This document shows, one piece after another, positions 1 to 5,885 of a stretch of 7,796 bases of DNA. Position 1 is the stretch's first letter. Each line of letters opens with the position of its first letter. The position numbers and the translations under genes were made by a program. The stretch comes from Bacteroidales bacterium (GTDB taxonomy: Bacteria > Bacteroidota > Bacteroidia > Bacteroidales > UBA7960), in the NCBI GenBank assembly GCA_003451785.1, contig DMJL01000165.1, forward strand, positions 1-7,796. The letters run 5' to 3'. The notes under the pieces are model-generated. The model did no database searches and was not told where the DNA came from. It was given only the letters and a program-made list of their open reading frames with translations.

Positions 1-858
1 TCTATGGCCAATGGGAAATGGGACATTTCTAAGGTAGTAATGGAAGAACTTGTGCAATCGCAGGCAACTCTCATATTTGGGCAAATGAATGAACCACCAG
101 GGGCAAGGGCAAGAGTTGCATTGGCTGGATTGGCTATCGCCGAATATTTTCGAGATGAAGGGAACAGCACGGATGGAGCAGATATACTTTTCTTTATTGA
201 CAACATTTTCAGGTTTACCCAAGCAGGTTCGGAAGTTTCGGCATTGCTTGGACGAATGCCTTCGGCTGTTGGCTATCAGCCAACTTTAGCAAGTGAAATG
301 GGGTTGATGCAGGAGCGTATCACATCTACTCATAAAGGTTCTATTACATCTGTTCAGGCAGTGTATGTTCCTGCAGACGACCTCACCGATCCTGCTCCTG
401 CCACAACTTTCTCCCATCTGGATTCAACCACGGTATTAAGTCGCAAAATTTTTGAATTGGGAATTTATCCTGCTGTAGATCCATTAGACTCAACTTCCAG
501 ATTTCTAACCCCAGCCATTGTGGGCAAAGAGCATTATCAAACAGCAAAAGAAGTGAAGGGGATCTTGCAAAAACTCAAAGAACTGCAAGATATCATCGCA
601 ATTTTGGGAATAGATGAATTGTCGCCCGAGGAGAAACTCATGGTGAAGCGTGCAAGAAAAGTTCAAAGGTTTTTAAGTCAGCCATTCCATGTGGCCGAGC
701 AGTTTACGGGTAGAAAAGGGGTTTCGGTCAGCTTACAGGATACCATCAAAGGTTTTCGTATGATTCTGGCAGGTGAAACAGACCATTGCAACGAATCGGC
801 TTTTTTTATGGCAGGCACAATTGATGAAGTGTTGGAGCGCAGCAAAGAACCTCAATAA
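1..858 (+). CDS. atpD: F1F0 ATP synthase subunit beta, C-terminal part (5' end outside window)
   Basis: This is the catalytic beta subunit of the F1 sector of ATP synthase, which makes ATP at the cytoplasmic face of the inner membrane. The frame is open to base 1, so the ATG at 4 is an internal Met; 285 residues are visible, and roughly the first 210-220 of about 500 are missing, including the P-loop. Counting the first Ser as residue 1, the sequence shows GQMNEPPGARAR (27-38), the Walker B strand ILFFID (62-67), SALLGRMPSAVGYQP (80-94), the ATP synthase alpha/beta signature PAVDPLDSTS (157-166) with the adenine-contacting Tyr just before it (156), and the DELSEED-loop equivalent DELSPEE (205-211). 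Compared with E. coli there are a few extra residues before Walker B (FRDEGNSTDGAD), which I recall as usual in Bacteroidota. atpC follows after 11 bp. Identification is certain. Confidence 0.97.
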   Translation, partial: SMANGKWDISKVVMEELVQSQATLIFGQMNEPPGARARVALAGLAIAEYFRDEGNSTDGADILFFIDNIFRFTQAGSEVSALLGRMPSAVGYQPTLASEMGLMQERITSTHKGSITSVQAVYVPADDLTDPAPATTFSHLDSTTVLSRKIFELGIYPAVDPLDSTSRFLTPAIVGKEHYQTAKEVKGILQKLKELQDIIAILGIDELSPEEKLMVKRARKVQRFLSQPFHVAEQFTGRKGVSVSLQDTIKGFRMILAGETDHCNESAFFMAGTIDEVLERSKEPQ

Positions 859-869
859 TATTTTGCCTA

Positions 870-1130
870 ATGGTTGAAAAAACATTTCTTCTTGAAATAT
901 TAACACCCGAAAAAACTTTGTTCAAGGCCAAAGTGTTATCCATACAGTTGCCTGGCGTTTCGGGACCTTTTACCTTGCTTTACAATCATGCACCTATGAT
1001 TGCAATTTTGACTAAAGGCATGGTAAAAATTATAGACAGCAGTCTTGATAAGCACAATTATAGCATAAACGAAGGCGTATTAGAAGTAAAAGACAACTCC
1101 GTAGTGGTACTTACACAATCCGTGGTTTAA
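870..1130 (+). CDS. atpC: F1F0 ATP synthase subunit epsilon, short form
   Basis: Epsilon is part of the central stalk and links the gamma rotor shaft to the c-ring. The 86 residues match the N-terminal beta-sandwich of the family: an opening LEILTPEK strand, then LPGVSGPFTLLYNHAPMIAIL (the conserved G-x-F-x-x-L-xx-H-AP segment, about 28-48) and a closing strand ending SVVVLTQSVV. The protein stops there. The usual bacterial epsilon has about 130-140 residues, with a C-terminal helical hairpin that can insert into F1 and inhibit ATP hydrolysis; that hairpin is absent. Reading past the stop in the same frame gives no helical remnant before the next stop, so this looks like a naturally short protein and not a frameshift. 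Short epsilons are known from Bacteroidota and Chlorobi. The start is the first ATG after atpD; no Shine-Dalgarno is seen. It is almost certainly co-transcribed with atpD. Confidence 0.93.
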   Translation: MVEKTFLLEILTPEKTLFKAKVLSIQLPGVSGPFTLLYNHAPMIAILTKGMVKIIDSSLDKHNYSINEGVLEVKDNSVVVLTQSVV

Positions 1131-1203
1131 CATTCGATACCTGAATGTGAATTTTGCGTGAGCCGGTTGGGAGATTTTAACTAATTTTATAAAAAAATTC
1201 TTA

Positions 1204-2985
1204 ATGGCTCAAAAACAATGGGCGGTCATTTCCGCTGCAAGGGAAGACCTTATAGATAAACTGACTGCCTCGCTCAATATTCATCGAACCCTTTCGCAAC
1301 TACTGGTTCAAAGAGGGGTAACTAGCTTTCCGGATGCAAGGGACTTTTTTAGACCTTCATTGGATTGCTTGCACGATCCTTTTGAAATGAAGGATATGGA
1401 TATTGCCATTAAGCGCATTGATCATGCAATTGATGCAAATGAAAAAATCTTGGTGTATGGCGATTACGATGTTGATGGCACCACCGCAGTTGCTTTGGTG
1501 TACTCCTTTTTGAAAGAAATTTATAATAACTTGGATTACTATATCCCCGACCGGTATCGCGAGGGGTACGGTGTGTCTATGGAAGGCATAGATTATGCAG
1601 CTGCCAACGCTGTAGGATTGATAATTGCTTTAGATTGTGGTATTAAAGCAGGCACACAGATTGATTATGCAAAATCGAAGGGAATAGATTTTATTGTGGT
1701 TGACCATCACCGACCAGATGATGAATTGCCCAATGCTGAAGCAATACTTGACCCTAAGCGCGCCGATTGCACATACCCTTACAAGGAGTTATCGGGTTGC
1801 GGTTTGGGTTTTAAGTTAGCTCAGGCATACTACCAAAGGCACAAAATGCCGTTTGAGAAGTTAGAAAAATTTCTCGATTTGGTTGCAGCCAGCATTGCTG
1901 CCGATATTGTGCCCATAACAGGGGAAAATCGCATTTTGGCGCACTTTGGTCTTAAACGGCTCAATCTGAACCCAAGAGCAGGCTTTGAATCCATATTGTT
2001 TTACAATAATGTTTTTAGGAAAAATCAATGCTGCGATAAATCTGTTTTTACCCGTGAGATAGGAATCAACGACCTAATGTTTATGATAGGCCCACGGCTC
2101 AATGCTGCCGGAAGAATTGAAAACGGAAAAACAGCTGTTGACCTGTTGCTTTGCGAAAATATGGGTACAACACACCAGCTTAGCCAGACCATAAATAGCA
2201 ACAACGAAGAGCGCCGCAGCCTCGACACCAATATTACAGAACAAGCCTTAGCTATGATTTCTGGGAGCATAGCACTACAAAAGGCCAAAGCCACAGTATT
2301 GTTCAATCCCAATTGGAGCAAGGGAGTTATCGGCATTGTGGCATCGAGGCTTATGGAAAACTACTATAGACCTACTATTATCCTAACAGAAAATAATGGA
2401 GTGATTACAGGCTCAGCACGCTCAATTAAAGATTTTGACATTTACAATGCAATAGATGCTTGTAGAAATCATTTGGATCATTTTGGGGGTCATAAATATG
2501 CCGCCGGTCTTAGCTTAAGACCGGAAAACCTCCAAGCCTTTATTGATGATTTTAATGCAATTGCCGAGAAAGAAATCGACGAAAGTATGATGACTCCATT
2601 GCTGGAAATAGATGCAGTATTGGGTCTTAGCGAGATTGATGCACGATTTTATAGAATACTAAAACAGTTTGCACCTTTTGGTCCCGGCAACCACAATCCT
2701 GTTTTCTTGGCTACCAATTGTATAGCCAAAGGTCTGCCGCGTATAGTTGGCAACAAGCACTTGAAATTTTTTCTGTCTCAGCCCCAATGGGCAGGCAAAG
2801 ACTTTCCTGCCATAGCCTTTGGCCAAAGCAATCATTTGCAAATGCTTCTATCTGGCCAACCTTTTGATGTAGCTTATCAAATAGAGGAAAACGAATGGAA
2901 TGGCAAAACATCCATCCAGCTAAATGTCAAAGATCTGAGGGCTTCAAAGTCAATGGAAGAAAAACTACAGATTCAGGCGAGCTAA
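1204..2985 (+). CDS. recJ: Single-stranded-DNA-specific exonuclease RecJ
   Basis: RecJ degrades single-stranded DNA 5' to 3' in recombinational repair, mismatch repair and base-excision repair. The 593 residues are close to the usual length (E. coli 577). The DHH domain carries metal-binding motif I YGDYDVDGTTA (85-95, Asp 87, 89 and 91), ALDCGIKA (142-149, Asp144), the DHH motif itself (167-169), AADIVP (232-237, Asp234) and the PRLNAAGRI segment (297-305). The DHHA1 domain follows with WSKGVIGIVASRL (371-383), GSARS (403-407) and GGHKYAAG (428-435). The C-terminal part has the OB-fold entry FAPFGPGNHNPVF (489-501). All expected catalytic residues are present. The gene starts 73 bp after atpC. 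The gap has no clear promoter, only a one-mismatch -7-like box at 1149-1156, so either read-through from atpDC or a weak own promoter is possible. The ATG at 1204 has an A-rich upstream sequence and no Shine-Dalgarno. Confidence 0.96.
   Translation: MAQKQWAVISAAREDLIDKLTASLNIHRTLSQLLVQRGVTSFPDARDFFRPSLDCLHDPFEMKDMDIAIKRIDHAIDANEKILVYGDYDVDGTTAVALVYSFLKEIYNNLDYYIPDRYREGYGVSMEGIDYAAANAVGLIIALDCGIKAGTQIDYAKSKGIDFIVVDHHRPDDELPNAEAILDPKRADCTYPYKELSGCGLGFKLAQAYYQRHKMPFEKLEKFLDLVAASIAADIVPITGENRILAHFGLKRLNLNPRAGFESILFYNNVFRKNQCCDKSVFTREIGINDLMFMIGPRLNAAGRIENGKTAVDLLLCENMGTTHQLSQTINSNNEERRSLDTNITEQALAMISGSIALQKAKATVLFNPNWSKGVIGIVASRLMENYYRPTIILTENNGVITGSARSIKDFDIYNAIDACRNHLDHFGGHKYAAGLSLRPENLQAFIDDFNAIAEKEIDESMMTPLLEIDAVLGLSEIDARFYRILKQFAPFGPGNHNPVFLATNCIAKGLPRIVGNKHLKFFLSQPQWAGKDFPAIAFGQSNHLQMLLSGQPFDVAYQIEENEWNGKTSIQLNVKDLRASKSMEEKLQIQAS
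2504..2524. repeat. Perfect 9-bp inverted repeat inside recJ
   Basis: The arms CCGGTCTTA (2504-2512) and TAAGACCGG (2516-2524) are exact reverse complements separated by GCT, giving a compact stem with a 3-nt loop. It lies in the codons just after the GGHKYAAG motif of RecJ. No T-run follows on either strand, so it does not look like an intrinsic terminator. It may be a chance result of codon choice, or a structure in the mRNA. Confidence 0.5.
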
Positions 2986-2991
2986 ATTCAA

Positions 2992-2999
2992 TACTTTTG
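2992..2999 (+). promoter_or_regulatory. Bacteroidota-type -7 box (TACTTTTG) before trpS
   Basis: The eight bases match TAnnTTTG, the -7 element read by the primary sigma factor of Bacteroidota. The box lies between the recJ stop (2983-2985) and the trpS ATG (3004). A transcript starting at the usual distance downstream would begin at or within a few bases of the ATG, so the mRNA would be nearly leaderless. No TTG -33 element sits at the expected spacing; the nearest match is TTC at 2972-2974, 17 nt upstream. The call rests on the box and its position only. Confidence 0.5.
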
Positions 3000-3003
3000 C
3001 ATT

Positions 3004-3999
3004 ATGGAAACAGTTTTAAGCGGAATACGCTCAACGGGAAATTTGCATTTGGGTAATTACTTTGGAGCAATTCAAAATTTTTTAAAGATGCAACATCAGC
3101 ACATATGTTACTTTTTTATTGCAGATTATCACTCCCTTACTACACACCCAACGCCATCCGATTTGTACCACAATGTGCAACAGGTACTTGTGGAGTATCT
3201 TGCATCGGGGATAGACCCTGAGGTTTCTACCCTATACATTCAAAGCGATGTGCCCGAGGTGGCTGAGTTGTACCTTCTTTTGAATATGAATGCATATTTG
3301 GGAGAGTTGGAGCGATGCACTTCATTCAAAGAGAAATTGCGCAAACAGCCTGATAATATTAATGCGGGTTTATTGACTTATCCTGTGCTAATGGCTGCAG
3401 ATATTTTGCTGCATAGAGCCACTAAGGTACCTGTGGGGAAGGATCAAGAACAACATTTGGAGATGGCCCGTACCTTTGCCAATCGTTTCAATAGGTTGTA
3501 CCAAACAAACTATTTTCCTGAGCCTGTTGCATACCATTTTGATGGCAACCTAATAAAGATACCGGGACTTGACGGAAGCACCAAGATGGGCAAATCAGAA
3601 AGCCCCGGCAATGCAGTGTTTTTGGCCGATGAACCTGCTGTGATACGGAAGAAAGTAATGGCAGCAATGACCGATAGCGGACCACAACAACCCGATCAGC
3701 CCATGAGCCAAGGAGTTGCAAACTTATTCAGTCTTTTGGAAGTGCTTAGCTCCGAAGATACCCATAGCCATTTCCTTGCGAAGTACAAAGAAGGAAGTAT
3801 TCGCTATGGCGACATGAAAAAGCAACTTGCTGAAGACATTATCGCTTTTACATCTCCTTTGCGCCAACGCATATTAGAAATTGGGCAAAACAAGGAATAT
3901 CTTTCAAGAGTGGCTCGTTTGGGCGCAGAAAAGGCTCGCGAAAGTGCTTCAAATACGATAAAAGAAGTGAGGAAAATTATAGGTTTCAAACCCTTTTAG
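3004..3999 (+). CDS. trpS: Tryptophanyl-tRNA synthetase
   Basis: This class I aminoacyl-tRNA synthetase charges tRNA-Trp with tryptophan in the cytoplasm. At 331 residues it has the standard bacterial length. It shows the HIGH-type signature TGNLHLGN (11-18), the Trp-binding segment YPVLMAADIL with Asp133 (equivalent to Asp132 of the Bacillus stearothermophilus enzyme), GKDQEQHLEMAR (145-156), the KMSKS-type loop KMGKS (194-198) and the C-terminal GAEKAR helix. One mild oddity is Ser at residue 10 of SGIRSTGNLHLGN, where many family members have Pro. The start is chosen because the family begins a few residues before SGI. The gene follows recJ after 18 bp on the same strand, so it could be read from recJ, but the TAnnTTTG box at 2992 suggests its own promoter. 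A 327-bp non-coding gap follows. Confidence 0.97.
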   Translation: METVLSGIRSTGNLHLGNYFGAIQNFLKMQHQHICYFFIADYHSLTTHPTPSDLYHNVQQVLVEYLASGIDPEVSTLYIQSDVPEVAELYLLLNMNAYLGELERCTSFKEKLRKQPDNINAGLLTYPVLMAADILLHRATKVPVGKDQEQHLEMARTFANRFNRLYQTNYFPEPVAYHFDGNLIKIPGLDGSTKMGKSESPGNAVFLADEPAVIRKKVMAAMTDSGPQQPDQPMSQGVANLFSLLEVLSSEDTHSHFLAKYKEGSIRYGDMKKQLAEDIIAFTSPLRQRILEIGQNKEYLSRVARLGAEKARESASNTIKEVRKIIGFKPF

Positions 4000-4212
4000 G
4001 CTTTAAAACATAGCTAGAACTTTTGCTGCACAAATGGGCTGACAGTTGCCATTAAGCAATCTCACCAAGTATTCGACAATAAAAAAATCTTTCTTTTGGT
4101 GTGTTTGTTCATAAAAGATGGAGTAACTTAATCCACTTTTCGATAGCAAAACCATTCGAATGTACGATGGGTGGGTCGGAATGCCCTAAATAAAGTGAAA
4201 GGAGTGAGTTTA

Positions 4213-4235
4213 TCCATTGCGAACTACCCAATGGA
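4213..4235. repeat. 7-bp hairpin in the intergenic region
   Basis: The arms TCCATTG (4213-4219) and CAATGGA (4229-4235) pair perfectly around a 9-nt loop. No T-run follows, so it is not a standard terminator. It lies about 30 bp upstream of the TAnnTTTG box at 4264 and could be a protein-binding dyad or part of a transcribed structure. A chance origin is also possible. Confidence 0.35.
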
Positions 4236-4262
4236 CGCAGGCTAATGCAAAACAGACATTTC

Positions 4263-4285
4263 CTAAATTTGCAATTTCAATTTAG
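4263..4285 (+). promoter_or_regulatory. TAnnTTTG promoter box within a CTAAATT-N9-AATTTAG dyad
   Basis: TAAATTTG (4264-4271) is an exact TAnnTTTG -7 box, about 55 bp before the ATG at 4327, so a transcript would start near 4278. The box sits in the left half of a perfect 7-bp dyad: CTAAATT at 4263-4269 and AATTTAG at 4279-4285. A repressor bound to such a dyad would cover both the box and the likely start point. No TTG -33 element is seen at 17-23 bp upstream. The promoter reading is moderately supported; the operator reading is inference. Confidence 0.4.
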
Positions 4286-4311
4286 CAACATAACCAACAC
4301 TATTAAATTGA
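4277..4311 (+). other. Possible leader stem-loop before the membrane-protein gene
   Basis: TCAATTTA (4277-4284) and TAAATTGA (4304-4311) are perfect 8-base reverse complements around a 19-nt loop. If transcription starts near 4278, this would form the 5' end of the leader, ending 15 nt before the ATG. The stem is AT-rich and therefore weak. Its left arm is shared with the promoter dyad at 4263-4285. Confidence 0.25.
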
Positions 4312-4326
4312 TAAAAACTCCGTAGA

Positions 4327-4668
4327 ATGAAACCGTTAAAATCCATTTCCCCATTTTCGTCGTGGATGCTGCGCATAGGGTTGCTAATAATGGTGGTTGC
4401 CCTTGTGTATCCAGTATTATCGAATTTCGACATAAGTAATGTCAACCACATTCTTTCGGCATTTTTGATGCTCTTCAGCATAATGCTTGTGATAGGGGGC
4501 TTTTTAAAGAATAATACCATCACAATGATTTCGGGAATAGTAATAATGCTTCTTTGTGGCTGGCTTGCATACTCTTATAATCAGTTTAGTATCCTAAACC
4601 GCGACTTCGTGGCCTTTTTGTTGTCTGGGACCATAGGATTTCATTTTCTTGCAAATGGCAACAAATAA
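4327..4668 (+). CDS. Small four-helix membrane protein of unknown function
   Basis: I do not recognise this family. The 113 residues form a short polar N-terminus followed by four hydrophobic segments at about 14-31, 41-60, 64-84 and 93-109, separated by very short loops (for example NFDISNVN, KNNT and the NQFSILNRD loop). The tail is short (NGNK). There is no signal-peptide cleavage site, cysteine pair, charged cluster within the helices or catalytic motif to suggest an activity. Length and spacing suggest a compact integral inner-membrane protein. It is the first gene of a tight plus-strand unit with hflX (14 bp downstream) and the lipid acyltransferase, preceded by the promoter box at 4264. 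The reading is supported as a real gene by the consistent helix pattern, the absence of an alternative and its operon-like spacing. Function is unknown. Confidence 0.75.
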   Translation: MKPLKSISPFSSWMLRIGLLIMVVALVYPVLSNFDISNVNHILSAFLMLFSIMLVIGGFLKNNTITMISGIVIMLLCGWLAYSYNQFSILNRDFVAFLLSGTIGFHFLANGNK

Positions 4669-4682
4669 TTAATCCAAAGGGT

Positions 4683-5879
4683 ATGCCCAAATTGATAGAA
4701 ACAGCAAACCCACAGGAAAGGGCAGTGCTGGTTGGTTTAGTAAAGGGAAGAGAAACCTTAGAGATTGTAAGCGACCATCTTGATGAGTTGGAGTTCTTGG
4801 TTGATACCGCTGGTGGCAAAACCATAGGAAGATTTACCCAGAAGCTCGATAAGCCAGAGACCGCCACCTACATAGGCAAAGGAAAGCTCCATGAGTTGAC
4901 GGAGTTTGTGTCTGAGAACAAAATTGACCTTGTTGTATTTGATGATGAACTAAGCCCAACCCAACTCCGAAATATTGAGAAAGCCATTAAAAGCAGGGTA
5001 ATAGACCGCAGCAACCTTATTCTCGACATTTTTGCCAAGAGGGCTCGTACTTCACATGCTCGAACCCAAGTAGAGTTGGCTCAATACCAGTATATGCTTC
5101 CACGACTGGCCGGAATGTGGACTCACCTTGAGAGGCAAAAAGGTGGAATAGGTCTGAAAGGACCTGGGGAGAAGGAAATAGAAACAGACCGACGCATTGT
5201 AAGAGATAAGATTGCGCTACTTAAAGAAAAGCTTGAGCAAATTAACAAACAAAAATCTACCCAACGCTCCAATAGAGGAAGCTTAGTAAGGGTGTCCTTG
5301 GTAGGTTACACAAATGTGGGAAAGTCAACCATAATGAATATCTTAAGCAAGTCGAGCGTGTTTGCCGAAGACAAGCTGTTTGCAACCTTAGATACCACCG
5401 TGAGAAAGGTAGTAATAGGCAACCTGCCTTTTTTGTTGAGCGATACAGTAGGATTTATCCGCAAGCTGCCCCACCATCTCATAGAGTCTTTCAAATCAAC
5501 ATTAGACGAGGTTCGCGAATCAGACATTCTGGTGCATGTGGTGGACTTGTCGCACCCAGGATTTGAAGAGCAGATAGCCGTTGTAAAAGAAACACTCAAC
5601 GAAATAATTATAGGGCAGGAAAAGACCACTATAATGGTTTTTAACAAGATTGACAACTACCAATTTAGGGAACAAGACCCCGACGACCTTTTGCCTCCTA
5701 TGCTTGAAAACATTAGCCTGCAACAAATGATGCAATCGTGGATGGGCAAAACTAACGCTCCGTGCTTATTTGTTTCTGCAAAAGAAAAGACCAATCTGGA
5801 CGAGTTCCGAAAACTGCTTTATGAAAATGTGGTGCGCATACACAAAGAAAGATACCCCTATGACAACTTTCTGTTCTAA
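4683..5879 (+). CDS. hflX: GTPase HflX (ribosome-associated)
   Basis: HflX is a translation-factor-class GTPase that binds the large ribosomal subunit; in E. coli it splits stalled or heat-damaged 70S ribosomes. The 398 residues show the full architecture. The N-terminal nucleotide-binding-like domain (about 10-120) includes DTAGGKTIGRF and TYIGKGKLHEL, followed by the FDDELSPTQLRNIE segment (86-99). Next come the linker with RARTSHARTQVELAQYQY, the glycine-rich loop GGIGLKGPGEKEIETDRR (154-171) and a helical segment. The GTPase domain has G1 GYTNVGKS (208-215), G2 Thr in FATLDTTVR (233-241), G3 DTVGF (254-258), G4 NKID (321-324) and G5 SAK (365-367). The tail RYPYDNFLF is, as I recall, characteristic of the Bacteroidota proteins. 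All nucleotide-binding motifs are intact. It sits between a membrane-protein gene (14 bp upstream) and an acyltransferase (6 bp downstream), probably one transcript. Confidence 0.96.
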   Translation: MPKLIETANPQERAVLVGLVKGRETLEIVSDHLDELEFLVDTAGGKTIGRFTQKLDKPETATYIGKGKLHELTEFVSENKIDLVVFDDELSPTQLRNIEKAIKSRVIDRSNLILDIFAKRARTSHARTQVELAQYQYMLPRLAGMWTHLERQKGGIGLKGPGEKEIETDRRIVRDKIALLKEKLEQINKQKSTQRSNRGSLVRVSLVGYTNVGKSTIMNILSKSSVFAEDKLFATLDTTVRKVVIGNLPFLLSDTVGFIRKLPHHLIESFKSTLDEVRESDILVHVVDLSHPGFEEQIAVVKETLNEIIIGQEKTTIMVFNKIDNYQFREQDPDDLLPPMLENISLQQMMQSWMGKTNAPCLFVSAKEKTNLDEFRKLLYENVVRIHKERYPYDNFLF

Positions 5880-5885
5880 CGACAC

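Larger units (their letters stand above)
4000..4326. other. 327-bp intergenic region without a credible gene
   Basis: No frame on either strand gives a believable protein; the longest complete reading is a 29-codon minus-strand ORF (4128-4217). No tRNA fold was found. The region does hold small symmetric elements: CACCAA/TTGGTG (4063-4068 and 4096-4101), CACTTT/AAAGTG (about 4133-4138 and 4194-4199), the 10-bp palindrome CATTCGAATG (4153-4162), a 7-bp hairpin (4213-4235), and the promoter dyad near 4263-4285. The left part presumably holds the 3' end of the trpS transcript, but I see no stem followed by a T-run. The middle could be a small RNA, a dispersed intergenic repeat or a decayed sequence; the sequence alone does not decide. 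Confidence 0.6.

Noticed and set aside
1131..1147. CATTC-N7-GAATG after atpC as a terminator
   Set aside because: The stem is only 5 bp and no T-run follows directly.
2025..2336. 103-codon minus-strand open frame opposite recJ
   Set aside because: It lies wholly inside recJ, over codons for conserved RecJ motifs, and its translation shows no domain pattern; it is an antisense shadow.
3982..4008. Small inverted repeats at the end of trpS (GGTTT/AAACC and TTTTA/TAAAA) as a terminator
   Set aside because: The first has a 4-bp usable stem inside the coding sequence and the second is all A/T; neither forms a stable hairpin before a T-run.
4152..4172. TTCGAAT resembling a tRNA T-loop
   Set aside because: The five bases on each side do not pair, and no acceptor, D or anticodon stems are found around it. 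It is only a 10-bp palindrome.
4128..4217. 29-codon minus-strand ORF, and a roughly 36-codon plus-strand frame without ATG ending in GGSECPK, in the intergenic gap
   Set aside because: Both are short, lack start signals and compete on opposite strands; neither shows a recognisable protein. A gene relic cannot be excluded.
4263..4523. 86-codon minus-strand open frame overlapping the small membrane protein
   Set aside because: It spans the promoter box and the start of the plus-strand gene. The plus reading has a coherent four-helix pattern and operon spacing; this one has no features.
5306..5656. 116-codon minus-strand open frame opposite the HflX GTPase domain
   Set aside because: The plus strand here encodes intact G1-G4 motifs; the minus reading is compositionally biased and unlike any family I know.
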